Positions 1 through 8,417 are shown, counted from the first letter of the stretch. The stretch is 64,000 nucleotides of DNA from Poriferisodalis sp965237655 (GCF_965237655.1 NZ_CBDEGB010000002.1:1984001-2048000), one strand, 5' to 3'. Numbers and translations: made by a program. Notes: generated from the letters alone by a model not told the origin.

Positions 1-1
1 C

Positions 2-160
2 CCGCCGACAGCCGGCTGGACCACACCCGATCCCGAACTCGCGGAGTTCAACCTGGTGACCGGTCAGGCTGCCAACTGGGAGCCCGGCCCCTCGCTTAGC
101 AACTCGTTCGGCTTCGGCGGCCACAACGGCTGCGTGGTGCTGGGCCCAGCCGTCTCCTGA
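2..160 (+). CDS. 3-oxoacyl-ACP synthase II-like ketosynthase, C-terminal fragment
   Basis: The reading frame is open from base 2 and ends at TGA 158-160; only the last 52 residues lie in the window. The tail contains NSFGFGGHNGCVVL, the conserved NxFGFGGHN box of KAS II-type condensing enzymes, whose His belongs to the Cys-His-His catalytic triad. Enzymes of this family extend acyl chains by decarboxylative condensation with malonyl-ACP. The catalytic Cys and the start lie upstream of the window. It could be fabF or a KasA/KasB-like paralogue; this fragment cannot separate them. Confidence 0.85.
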   Translation, partial: PPTAGWTTPDPELAEFNLVTGQAANWEPGPSLSNSFGFGGHNGCVVLGPAVS

Positions 161-218
161 ACGACGGCCGCCAAGCGAGGCGCCCCGCGGCCAGCTCCCC
201 GTGGGAGGTCCCCGGGGG

Positions 219-1385
219 CTACAGGCTGTCGTAGGTGGCGGTTTCGATGTCCTCGTACAGCTGGTACGAACGCGCATCCGCGAACGGCACAACCTGGCTG
301 ATGTAGCAGCCGGCTACCTGGTTCGGCAGGTCGATCCAGAAGAACGAGTTGGCCAGCCCGGCCCACATGAGGCCGCCAGCCGGGCGACCGGTCGGCGCAG
401 GCTCCTCATTGATCTGGAACGTGAGGCCCCAGGATTTCTCGAGTCCAGGGAAGAACTCTGCATCGTTGGAGTACGGCGGGATAGCGGAGTGCAGCATCGT
501 GACCCGCAGGTCGCCCATGGCATTGGACACCATCTGTTGGTGCGTGTCGGCCGAGACGATCTGGCGGCCGTCGACGCTGCCGCCGTTGAGCATCATCGAC
601 AGGAAGCGGCAGTAGTCGTCGATCGTGGAGTACAGGCCGCCGCCTCCCATCTCCATTTCGGGGTCCTGGGGGATCTCGAATGGCATCTCGACCAGCGAGC
701 CGTCCTCCATCCGGGCATGCATGGCCGAGATTCGCGACCGCATGTCATCGCTGATTCGAAACGCAGTGTCGGACATGCCAAGCGGCCCGGAGACGTTCTG
801 CGCGAAGTACTCCCCCAGCGACATTCCTGACACTGTCTCGACCATTTGGCCGGCGTAGTCGATGCCTGTTCCGTACATCCAGCGTTCGCCCGGATCGAAG
901 AGCAGCGGAATGCTGAGCGTCGACTTCTGGCACTCGGTGATGCCAGGCGTGCCCGTGGCTTCCTGGTACTGCCCGAGCTCTGCGCTCCAGATGTCGTAGC
1001 CCATGCCGGCGGTGTGGGTCAGCAGCTGTCGCAGCGTGATGTCGCCATTGCGGGCCCGGGTGACGGGTGCACCGCTGTCGTCGAACCCGGTGAGCACATC
1101 GAGCTCGTCCAGCAGCGGCAACGTTTCCCCCGCGGGGCCGTCGAGCGAGAGCTTGCCCTGCTCGACGAGCTGCATTGCTGCGGTGCCCGTCAGCGCCTTG
1201 GTCATCGAGGCGATCCAGCAGACGGTGTCGTTGGTCATCGCCACATCGCTGTCGGCGCCGCGTGTGCCCGCCGCAGCGGAACAGATCTCGCCGTCTGGTC
1301 CGACGATCTTTGCCACTGCGCCGACGACATCGCCGTCGGCAACTCCCCGGTCGAGAATCCCCTGAACTGTGTCTGCAAGTGCCAT
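219..1385 (-). CDS. Serine hydrolase, beta-lactamase / class C penicillin-binding family
   Basis: A 388-residue protein with no visible signal peptide. It has the SxxK box SMTK near residue 60 and the tyrosine motif YGTGIDYAGQ near residue 170, the nucleophile and general base of the EstB/class C beta-lactamase fold. Cytoplasmic members are usually esterases or peptidases rather than true beta-lactamases. ATG at 1385 is the natural start and the length fits the family. It converges on the ketosynthase to its left. The substrate cannot be predicted. Confidence 0.85.
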   Translation of the reverse strand: MALADTVQGILDRGVADGDVVGAVAKIVGPDGEICSAAAGTRGADSDVAMTNDTVCWIASMTKALTGTAAMQLVEQGKLSLDGPAGETLPLLDELDVLTGFDDSGAPVTRARNGDITLRQLLTHTAGMGYDIWSAELGQYQEATGTPGITECQKSTLSIPLLFDPGERWMYGTGIDYAGQMVETVSGMSLGEYFAQNVSGPLGMSDTAFRISDDMRSRISAMHARMEDGSLVEMPFEIPQDPEMEMGGGGLYSTIDDYCRFLSMMLNGGSVDGRQIVSADTHQQMVSNAMGDLRVTMLHSAIPPYSNDAEFFPGLEKSWGLTFQINEEPAPTGRPAGGLMWAGLANSFFWIDLPNQVAGCYISQVVPFADARSYQLYEDIETATYDSL

Positions 1386-1568
1386 GAGCGTCTCCTTGTC
1401 CGCAGCCAGACGTGGCCCGACGCCGGGCGGCCCAGCGTGCGCGACGCTAGTTCGCGCTCCGGACTGCGTGACACCGACGTGACCTCATCTGGCGGCTGAG
1501 CGAGACGCGGCCGCGCTGAACACTGCGCGAGACTCGGCCTCACGCAATCGGACCCAAGGGGACGTCTC

Positions 1569-1922
1569 ATGGCAGAACCACAGCAGCTTCCGCTTACGCA
1601 GACCCACATCGACCATTCCGACCTCATGGACTTCGATTTCGAGATCACCACGCAAGGCCCGCCGATCGACTGGCCCGAACCGCTGCCGGTCGTGTACCAG
1701 ACCGATGCCAACTTCGGCATCGGCTTCGCCGCCGACGTCGGCGATTCGATGGGTGGGCTGTTCGGCTGCTACACGCTGTTCAACCACGGCGGTTTCTTCA
1801 ACCGCTATGTCATCGGCAGCCCGTGGATCTGCTGGCATCATCCGCTGGTGTTCGACTACGAGGCGGCGTATGCCGACGCCAACGACGACCTCGATGCGGT
1901 CGTGTACCTGGCTGCAGGCTGA
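1569..1922 (+). pseudogene. Remnant of an alpha/beta-hydrolase esterase (COG2819-like) with internal and C-terminal loss
   Basis: A 117-residue ORF. Residues 25-50 (FEITTQGPP, then VVYQTDANF) resemble the first strands of siderophore-type esterases, where a PVLYVLDAN motif is usual. The next residues jump straight to GDSMGGLFG, the nucleophile elbow (GxSxGG), and a conserved block FNRYVIGSPW. In a complete enzyme roughly 70-90 residues separate these motifs. The protein stops shortly after VVYLAAG, so the part carrying the catalytic Asp and His is missing. The frame is preserved across the junction. It is probably non-functional. Family recognition is by eye. Confidence 0.55.
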
Positions 1923-1971
1923 GGCGCTGCTGAACTCGACCGCGGACCGGAGGCGGCGCCGAGCGGACGTC

Positions 1972-3165
1972 TTGAAACGCGCATGGGTGCTCGTAGCGGG
2001 CGCTTCTGTGCTGGCCGCAGCCTGCAGCGCCAGCACCGTGCAGGTGGCCCCGCCGCCGACGACGGCCACGGTGGCACCGGCCCCAGCGACGAACGACGCC
2101 ATGGATGCAGCCGCGAGTCACGGGCAGCCGGCCGCGTCGCCTGTGGCCACGACGATTTCGTCGCCCGCTGGTGAAGCGGCGCCTGCTGCGACAACCACCG
2201 CAACACCGTCGACGACTGAGCCCGATCTGAGATGGACCCTGCTGGCAGGCGGCGATGTGCTGATGGATCGCAGCGAGGCCGCCGGCATCGATCCGTTCGC
2301 CGGAATCGAGCCATTGCTGGACTCAGCCGACGTAGCTGTCGTGAACGTGGAGATGGCCATCAGCGAGCGTGGCGATCCCGCCGACAAGGAGTTCGTCTTC
2401 CGGGCGCCACCGTCCGCCGCCGAGCACATCGCTGGCGCTGGCGTGGACGTTGCCAACTTGGCGAACAACCATGCCGGCGACTACGGGCCTGATGCGCTCG
2501 TCGACACGGTTGAGCTGCTCGAGGCCGAGGGAGTGATCGCGCTCGGGGCGGGAGCCACCAGCCCCGAGGCCTACCGGCATCGGATCATCGAGGTGCGACC
2601 GGGCGTTCGCGTCGCGTTCGTCGGGGCCTCGATGGTGGTGCCGCTCGACTTTCCGGCCACCCGGACGCGCGCAGGCATCGCGTCGGCCTATCAGCGCGAG
2701 CGAGTGCTCGCGAACGTCCGGGTGGCTGCGGGGGACGCCGATGTGGTGATCGCGGTCGTGCACTGGGGCGTCGAGCGGATGACCTGTCCCGATGGACGGC
2801 AGCGCGACTTCGCCTTCGAGCTGTTGCGCAACGGCGCTGATGCGGTGATCGGCCAACACCCTCATGTGCTGCAGCCCGTCGTATTCGGCGACGGGAAGCT
2901 GGTGGCCTACTCGCTCGGCAACTTCGTGTGGCACTACCGGTCCGGCATCACCGGTGAGACCGGTGTGCTGCAGATCGACTTCGACGGCGATGAGATCGCG
3001 GGTTGGTCGTTCCACCCGCACCTGCTCGACATCAGCGGTGCTCCCGTTCCCGCCGCCGAGGGCGGCCGAGTCGACCGGATCAACGACATCATCTCGGGCG
3101 ACTGCGCCCGCCACCAGCCTCCTCCCATCACCACTCCCCCAACGCCAGTCAGCGGCGCTGGATGA
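1972..3165 (+). CDS. CapA-family (PGA_cap) metallophosphatase-like lipoprotein
   Basis: A TTG start at 1972 gives a 397-residue protein with a basic N-terminus, a hydrophobic stretch and a lipobox-like LAAAC (Cys18), so export and lipidation are likely. A Pro/Ala/Thr-rich linker to about residue 85 is followed by the CapA domain: LAGGDVLMDR, VVNVEMAIS, LANNHAGDYG, VIAVVHWGVE, GQHPHVLQ and YSLGNFVWH. These carry the Asp, Asn and His residues of the calcineurin-like metal site. CapA relatives take part in poly-gamma-glutamate capsule assembly or cell-wall metabolism. No capBC genes are nearby, so the role here is open. Starts further upstream would read into the esterase remnant. Confidence 0.85.
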   Translation: MKRAWVLVAGASVLAAACSASTVQVAPPPTTATVAPAPATNDAMDAAASHGQPAASPVATTISSPAGEAAPAATTTATPSTTEPDLRWTLLAGGDVLMDRSEAAGIDPFAGIEPLLDSADVAVVNVEMAISERGDPADKEFVFRAPPSAAEHIAGAGVDVANLANNHAGDYGPDALVDTVELLEAEGVIALGAGATSPEAYRHRIIEVRPGVRVAFVGASMVVPLDFPATRTRAGIASAYQRERVLANVRVAAGDADVVIAVVHWGVERMTCPDGRQRDFAFELLRNGADAVIGQHPHVLQPVVFGDGKLVAYSLGNFVWHYRSGITGETGVLQIDFDGDEIAGWSFHPHLLDISGAPVPAAEGGRVDRINDIISGDCARHQPPPITTPPTPVSGAG

Positions 3166-3186
3166 GGAGTGGGATCTCCTGCGGGT

Positions 3187-3208
3187 AATGTACTTCTCGA
3201 TGTACATT
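3187..3208 (+). promoter_or_regulatory. Candidate autoregulatory operator of the Phd/VapC operon (YefM-like TGTACA motif)
   Basis: There is a perfect inverted repeat AATGTAC (3187-3193) / GTACATT (3202-3208). It holds TGTACT at 3189 and TGTACA at 3201, with centres 12 bp apart. TGTACA core motifs are the known binding elements of the YefM-YoeB antitoxin of this same family in E. coli. The repeat overlaps the first possible ATG (3188), so repression would act at the start of the operon. That the repeat is bound by this antitoxin is inferred. Confidence 0.55.
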
Positions 3209-3502
3209 TCTGAGTTTGCGATAACGGATCACCAATCCATCGCCGAGGCACGGCGCAATCTGTCGACGCTGGTCCGCGAGGCAGAGGGCGGCAAAGCAGT
3301 CCAATTGACCCGCAGGGGTGAGCCCGTGGCAGTCCTGATCAGCTGCCGGGCTTTCGAACGGCTCGCTGCCAGCCATCGGAGTTTTGACGAGGCGTATCGG
3401 GAATTCGCCGACAGCGCCAGACTCACCGAGCTGGAACTCGACCCTGACGAGCTCTTCGGAGATCTGCGCGACCGTGTACCCGGCCGCGACGTGTCGCTGT
3501 AG
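3188..3502 (+). CDS. Type II antitoxin, Phd/YefM family
   Basis: Two in-frame ATGs (3188 and 3200) give 104 or 100 residues. The body is typical of Phd/YefM: a DNA-binding N-terminus with SIAEARRNLSTLVREAE and GKAVQLTRRGEPVAVLIS, then an acidic C-terminal helix region (LELDPDELFGDLRD) that would neutralise the toxin. The PIN toxin begins 3 bases after the stop, the normal antitoxin-first order. If the inverted repeat at 3187-3208 is the operator, either a leaderless transcript or the second ATG at 3200 is plausible. Confidence 0.88.
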   Translation: MYFSMYISEFAITDHQSIAEARRNLSTLVREAEGGKAVQLTRRGEPVAVLISCRAFERLAASHRSFDEAYREFADSARLTELELDPDELFGDLRDRVPGRDVSL

Positions 3503-3505
3503 CCG

Positions 3506-3916
3506 ATGCAGTACCTCCTCGACACGAACATCGTCTCAGAACCGTTGCGGCCGCAGCCGAATGCGGAGGTGCTGCACCGTCTTCGTGAACATGACGGTGA
3601 AATCGCGATACCGGCACTGGTCTGGCACGAACTTCGGTTTGGCTGTTGCCGACTTCCCCAATCACACCGACGCGACGCGATCGAACGCTATATCGACGAA
3701 GTCGTGTTGGGACGCTTCGCGATAGAGGACTACGACCGCCGGGCGGCTGATTGGCACGCGCGGGAACGCGCGCGATTGGCCGCAGCCGGCGCGACACCGC
3801 CCTTTGTCGACGGTCAGATCGCGGCCATCGCAGCGGTCAACGGGTTGATCCTCGTGACCGCCAACACGTCGGACTTCGCAGCCTTCGATGACTTAGACAT
3901 CGAACACTGGATGTGA
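3506..3916 (+). CDS. vapC: Type II toxin, PIN-domain ribonuclease (VapC family)
   Basis: A 136-residue protein with the PIN acidic triad in order: Asp6 (YLLDTN), Glu42 (LVWHELRFG) and Asp102 (PPFVDGQIAA), plus Asp123 in VTANTSDF. These bind Mg2+/Mn2+ for RNA cleavage. It lies 3 bases downstream of a Phd-type antitoxin and completes a toxin-antitoxin module. The toxin appears intact. Target RNA is unknown; VapC toxins typically cut tRNA or 23S rRNA. Confidence 0.92.
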   Translation: MQYLLDTNIVSEPLRPQPNAEVLHRLREHDGEIAIPALVWHELRFGCCRLPQSHRRDAIERYIDEVVLGRFAIEDYDRRAADWHARERARLAAAGATPPFVDGQIAAIAAVNGLILVTANTSDFAAFDDLDIEHWM

Positions 3917-3957
3917 AACCGCCGCCCCAATGTCAGCGATGCGCTCCACTCGCGCGC

Positions 3958-6459
3958 TCAGCCGAGCACTTCGGCTGCCGCGAGATCGGCGATGCGGTCG
4001 GCGTCGTAGCCCAAGAACTCGGTGAGCACCTCGAAGTTGTCCTCGCCCAAGCACGGCCCGCCGCGCCATACGACCGGAGGCGTACGTGACATACGCGTCC
4101 GGCAGTTCTGCGTCCACATTGTCCCACGATGGCTCTGGGGAACATTGATGTGGTGTTCGCGAGATGTGAGCTGCGGGTCGTCGCAGCAGCCCTGCGCGTT
4201 GTTGACCGGGTAGGCGTCGATGCCGTGGGTCTGGAACGCCTCGGCGGCCTCGACGTTGCTGCACTCGGAGGTCCACGCCGAGATCACCTCGTCGATCACC
4301 GCAGCACGCTCGCGCCGTACGGCCTGGTCCCAGCCAGCGGCCCCGTCAATGTCCAGCCCCACTGCGCCGGCGAGTGCCGGCCACCGGTCGTCGGTACAGG
4401 CGATCGCCACCCACTGGTCGTCGCCAGCGCTCGGGTAAACGCCGTGCGGGCTCATGTGCGGGTCCTCGTTGCCGCACCGCTGGGGATCCCGTCCGTTGAC
4501 CGAGGCATCCAAGATGGCCGGAGCCAGGTAGTGCAGGGCTGCCTCGGTCTGCGACACGTCGATGTAGCAGCCGTCGCCGGCGCGATCCCGGCGCTCCAAC
4601 GCGGCCATCAGCGATGCCACGATGACTCGTGGCGCCAAGAAGTCCGTGTAGGGGCCATACGGTCCGGCGGGGCCGCGATCGGGCCATCCGGTGATCTCGT
4701 AGAAACCGGCAATGGCCGCTGCCATGAATCCGTAGCCGGCGAGACTCGAATAGGGCCCGCTCTGGCCCAGAAGTGAGCTCGACAGCATGATGATCCGGGG
4801 ATTGATCGCCGACAGATCCTCGTAGCCGTAGCCCATGCGCGCTGCCGCTCCAGGCGCCCAGGATTCCGTGGCAATGTCGGCCCAGCGGATCAGGTCCTCG
4901 ACCACCTGGCGAGACTCGGGTTTGCTGAGATCGAGGCTGAGGCTGCGCTTGCCTGCGTTGTACACGCCGTAGCCGACGCTGTTGTCGGGGTGTGGGTCCT
5001 CGTCGACGAACGGGTTGACCGTGCGCATGGTGTCGGGCCGGCCCTCGGTCTCGACCTTCACCACGGTGGCGCCGTAATCGGCCAGGATGCGCACCGCCGA
5101 GGGCGTGGCGATGACCCACGAGAACTCCACCACCCTCAGGCCTGCGAGCGGCAGTACAGCGCCGCCGGAGACTCTGCCTTCCGAGACAGTGCCATTGGGC
5201 TCAGCGTCGCCCGATGCAGAGCCGCTGGCCCCAGGACCACCGGAGGCAGCGACCACGGTCGCCGCGTGCGGCCGCCGGTCGGAGTCGATCGCATCGTCAT
5301 GAGCGCCGAGCCGTGGCACGACCGGTGTGCGCTCGGGCGCTTCGTCGCTGAAGTGCACCAGCGGTCCGCAGAAGCGAGCAACTCGCCCATCGTCCAACTC
5401 GGAGTCTCGCCAGAAGTCGCGACTGGCGAAGTGCACATTCGTGAGGAGATCGCTGACCAGTGCCGACGGCGTGATCAGCAGATTTCGGTCGAACGCCGCA
5501 GCCCACAATTCCTCAGCCGTCTTGGTAGCGAGAAAGCGGGCGTGCGTCGCAAACGATTTGCCGATGATTTCGGGCGAGCGCTGGCCGCTGAGAACCTCGA
5601 CTGCGATGGTTTCCCAGTCCACCGCCTGAAGCTCCTCGTCGGCAAAGCCTTCCTCCGCCTCCCACTCCACGAGCCGTCGCGTGAAGGGCGCAAATGCCAC
5701 GCCCATGAGCGCGACGCAGATGGTGTTGCCGTCGGCGCACGGGAACATCATCGGGATGTCGATGCCGCCGAGGCTGAGGCCGCCGGCGATGCGGTCGATG
5801 GGGTTGGCATTGACCCGTGGCGACATGTTCTGCGGCTGGCCGTGGGTCATCGACTCCATGGCAGAGACATCGACGTGCTGGCCAAGCCCGCTGCGTTGGG
5901 CCTCGCGCAAGGCGATAAGCGTGGCCGCAGCGGCATCGCCGGCGGCCTGAAGAAAACTCTGCGGCACGCCCGAGACCCTCACCGGGGCACGGTCCTTGTC
6001 GCCGCTGGAGTGCAGGAACCCGCTGCCGGCCACTGCGGTTAGATCCGAGCCTGCCCAAGTGCTGCGCGGACCGGTCGAGCCGTACGGCGTCACGGACGCA
6101 TGGACGATGGCAGGATTGACGGCGGCGAGATCGTCATAGCCGAGACCAAGTGCAGCCATCTGGCCCACCGGCGCGTCCTCGATGAGCGCGTCCGCTCCCC
6201 TGACGAGCTCCAGCAGTCGTTGCCGGCCCTCCGCAGTGCTCAGGTCGGCCGTGTCACTCTGCTTGCCCTGGTTGTAGGCCCAGTGGCCCAGCGAGCGTTC
6301 CGGGTCCGGCTCGTCGTCGACGAATGGACCCAGATGACGGCTGCGCACGCCACCGGGCGGCTCGACAGCAATCACCTCCGCTCCCAGACTGGCAAGCAGG
6401 TAGCCCGCGAACTGGCTGATTCCCTCGCAGAGATCCAAAACCCGATAGTGCTGCAACAT
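3958..6459 (-). CDS. Tandem-domain class III (CaiB/BaiF) CoA-transferase
   Basis: 833 residues from ATG 6459, which has a GAGGGG ribosome site about 10 bases upstream; longer frames add only low-quality N-terminal sequence. It has two complete CaiB/BaiF domains. Domain 1 (about 1-400) starts with MLQHYRVLDLCEGISQFAGY and domain 2 (about 430-833) with LAGLRVVEFSWVIATPSAVR. Each carries the NxGKxS-like segment (YNQGKQS, YNAGKRS) and a DVS helix. Family members move CoA between carboxylic acids. At the usual catalytic Asp position both halves seem to have Glu (DVSAME, DVSQTE). Substrate unknown; the neighbourhood suggests acyl-CoA catabolism. Confidence 0.88.
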   Translation of the reverse strand: MLQHYRVLDLCEGISQFAGYLLASLGAEVIAVEPPGGVRSRHLGPFVDDEPDPERSLGHWAYNQGKQSDTADLSTAEGRQRLLELVRGADALIEDAPVGQMAALGLGYDDLAAVNPAIVHASVTPYGSTGPRSTWAGSDLTAVAGSGFLHSSGDKDRAPVRVSGVPQSFLQAAGDAAAATLIALREAQRSGLGQHVDVSAMESMTHGQPQNMSPRVNANPIDRIAGGLSLGGIDIPMMFPCADGNTICVALMGVAFAPFTRRLVEWEAEEGFADEELQAVDWETIAVEVLSGQRSPEIIGKSFATHARFLATKTAEELWAAAFDRNLLITPSALVSDLLTNVHFASRDFWRDSELDDGRVARFCGPLVHFSDEAPERTPVVPRLGAHDDAIDSDRRPHAATVVAASGGPGASGSASGDAEPNGTVSEGRVSGGAVLPLAGLRVVEFSWVIATPSAVRILADYGATVVKVETEGRPDTMRTVNPFVDEDPHPDNSVGYGVYNAGKRSLSLDLSKPESRQVVEDLIRWADIATESWAPGAAARMGYGYEDLSAINPRIIMLSSSLLGQSGPYSSLAGYGFMAAAIAGFYEITGWPDRGPAGPYGPYTDFLAPRVIVASLMAALERRDRAGDGCYIDVSQTEAALHYLAPAILDASVNGRDPQRCGNEDPHMSPHGVYPSAGDDQWVAIACTDDRWPALAGAVGLDIDGAAGWDQAVRRERAAVIDEVISAWTSECSNVEAAEAFQTHGIDAYPVNNAQGCCDDPQLTSREHHINVPQSHRGTMWTQNCRTRMSRTPPVVWRGGPCLGEDNFEVLTEFLGYDADRIADLAAAEVLG

Positions 6460-6636
6460 CGTGTGATTCACCCCTCGTGTGCGCCGGCACGAAGCGCGAC
6501 CCGATGCCGATTCTTCCCTGTTCGGGCAATTCATGCGAACCACCGGCAATCCGAACCGCCCAACGGTGTGCCGAACGGCGACCCGAGCGGCGAGACTGCC
6601 GGAGCTATTGGGACGACCCGGGGAGGGTGAGATGGT

Positions 6637-6804
6637 ATGGACGGGCTTGTCGAGTACTTCCGGGTGATCAGCGGCGAGCATTCCGACTGGGACGAGTACC
6701 AGGCTGCGATGACTCGCCAAGGCAAGGTGCTGCTGCGCTTGCACATCGAGAGTTGGGGCCCGATCTCAAGAGGCGGCTTCCCAGCCCGCCACGTCGAGGA
6801 CTAG
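6637..6804 (+). CDS. Small hypothetical protein (55 aa)
   Basis: A short frame with ATG at 6637 preceded by GGGGAGG about ten bases upstream, ending at TAG 6802-6804. The product starts MDGLVEYFRVISGEH and contains AMTRQGKVLLRLHIESWG. It has no membrane segment or recognised motif. It lies 25 bases before the next gene on the same strand and may belong to that unit. Support is the ribosome site, sensible amino-acid composition and spacing; no family is recognised. Confidence 0.45.
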   Translation: MDGLVEYFRVISGEHSDWDEYQAAMTRQGKVLLRLHIESWGPISRGGFPARHVED

Positions 6805-6828
6805 ACGCCGGGCGGTACCGTCGAGGTG

Positions 6829-7233
6829 ATGGCGCTTGCCGAGGACGACGTGCCGGTGGGTCGGCGGCTAAAGGATTTCGCCTCGCAGCTGTGTGGGTGC
6901 GACGACGAGATGCGATTGCGAATCGTGCTACATGAATTCGGGCTGGTGTGGGAGGACACGCCGCTAGTCGCCCGGCTGAGACTCGTGGCCGATGAACCGG
7001 GGCCGATTGATAGGCGCTGGGACGCATTCTTGGCTGCGTATGTGGAGCATCGGTACATGCATGACGGCATCGTCGCCCCTGAATGGGTGTTCGACGAAGC
7101 TCGCTATCTCGACGAGTTCTGGTTTCCGGGCCCAGATCTCGATTTCTTTCGGGTCGAAGCCATCGTCCACCCTCCTGCAGCGTTTGAAGCTCGCCGCGCC
7201 TTCCTGCCCGCTCGCGAGCTGCTTGTGGTCTGA
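6829..7233 (+). CDS. Hypothetical protein, partner of the downstream DUF6036-like gene
   Basis: 134 residues from ATG 6829 (GTG at 6826 is also possible). The C-terminal half (RRWDAFLAAYVEHRYMHDG, then DEFWFPGPD and a PPAAFEARRAFLPAREL tail) resembles, by eye, the C-terminal domain of actinobacterial proteins found just upstream of DUF6036 nucleotidyltransferase genes. Those proteins usually begin with a helix-turn-helix, which I do not see here. It precedes the DUF6036-like remnant by 25 bases, which fits a two-gene toxin-antitoxin-like cassette. Function unknown. Confidence 0.55.
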   Translation: MALAEDDVPVGRRLKDFASQLCGCDDEMRLRIVLHEFGLVWEDTPLVARLRLVADEPGPIDRRWDAFLAAYVEHRYMHDGIVAPEWVFDEARYLDEFWFPGPDLDFFRVEAIVHPPAAFEARRAFLPARELLVV

Positions 7234-7258
7234 GATACCTCCTTCCCCACGAACAGCG

Positions 7259-7597
7259 ATGGACCGCGGTGCCTTCGGAGAGGCTCTGGCCGAGGTGGCT
7301 GAACGCCTGCATCGGCGCGGGGCTGTGGCGAGGATCTACGTCGGCGGCGGCGCGGCCATGGCCTTGGCCTACGACGCCGAACGAGCCAGCTACGACATCG
7401 ACAGCGTGATCATGGACGGGTACGGGCCGCTGATCGAAGTAGTCGGCGCTTCGTCGGCCCCTGATGTGCTCGCCATCGTCGAAGGTGTGCTCGGCAGCCA
7501 GACGCTGCCCGATCAAGGGCGCAAGGTCATCGAGAACCGCATCAGCGAGACGGGACTGCTCGGGCGGCGATGTGCGACAGGTTGGCCGTGGGGTTGA
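7259..7597 (+). pseudogene. DUF6036-like nucleotidyltransferase with apparent internal deletion
   Basis: 112 residues from ATG 7259. The N-terminus IYVGGGAAMALAYD followed by SYDIDSVI matches the glycine loop and acidic DID/DVD metal site of MNT-type nucleotidyltransferases of the DUF6036 type. Full-length relatives then have a long middle part before the helical tail. Here the tail (SSAPDVLAIVEGVLGSQTLP) follows about 10 residues after the active-site motif. The last residues (GLLGRRCATGWPWG) overlap the 3' end of the convergent gene and look like read-through. It is most likely an inactivated cassette member. Family assignment is by motif only. Confidence 0.5.
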
Positions 7598-8330
7598 GGG
7601 TGCCGAGCTCACTGCCCCAGTCGCCCACGAGGCGGGACTGCACGTACGTGTCAGCCAGCGCTGGGTCGCCGTGCTGCACCAGCAGCGACGCTGCCCAGCA
7701 TTGGGCCATCTGCTCGACGAGACGCCGCGCACCTGCTTCACGGCTCGTGCCGGAGCCGCCGACATCGTGGCCACCCATGGCAGTACGGAGGCCGGTGAGG
7801 TGGCGGTCGAGTGTTTCGACGAGGCGCGGGTCGTAGCTGAGTGACACCAAGCGAGGCCGCCATGTCGCGGCGAGCTCCGGCTGGTGTTCAAGCGCACCGA
7901 GCGCCGCCGAAGTCATCGAAGTCGGGCAGCCGTGGCCGACCTCGGCCTGGCTCATCAGATACATCAGCGCATTGCGGGTAACAACGCCGCCGTCGCCCGG
8001 CTGGGACTCATAGCGCATGCAGTGGATGCCGGCTGAGACCGACATGTCCAGCAACGAGTGGTACGCAGGGTGGTAGCGCACCTCGTCGATGCGGTTGCCG
8101 AAACGGTCGTGGGTCGCCAACTCGGGCGAGCGCCGATTGGCCAGGAAGCCCCACTCGAACACCTCTTGGGTGCCCACCGCTTTGCCGAACGAGGCCATCA
8201 CCTTGCGCTGGGCACCCTCACGTTCCATTGCGGCACCGAGGACCGGGTCGGTCGCGAACAGGTCGTACGGCTCCAGCGGCGGCGGCTGGTTGGCGCCCGC
8301 CTGCAGCGTCATCGCATCATCCATGGCCAC
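7542..8330 (-). pseudogene. AidB-like acyl-CoA dehydrogenase with in-frame deletion of the catalytic core
   Basis: 262 residues versus about 540 in AidB-type flavoproteins. Residues 15-175 match the AidB N-terminal domain (NQPPPLEPYDLF, EVRYHPAYH, QAEVGHGCPTSMTSAALGAL, ending SLSYDPR). Residues 176-262 then match the extreme C-terminal helices (LVEQMAQCWAASLLVQHG, VQSRLVGDWG). The usual GMGMTEKQGGSD-type FAD-binding block, the beta-domain and the flavin and DNA-binding helices between them, some 280 residues, are absent although the frame is kept. It cannot work as a normal dehydrogenase. An assembly collapse is the alternative. Confidence 0.75.
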
Positions 8331-8417
8331 CAGTGTTGTGCGTCACACGGAGACGGGCACAGCTACGACGCCAAGGACCCGGCAACGCCGAACATCGCCA
8401 TGCCAGACCTGTTTCTT

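Noticed and set aside
219..1385. Antibiotic-resistance beta-lactamase
   Set aside because: It has no signal peptide and the sequence style is that of EstB-like esterases; SxxK and Tyr motifs alone do not show beta-lactam hydrolysis.
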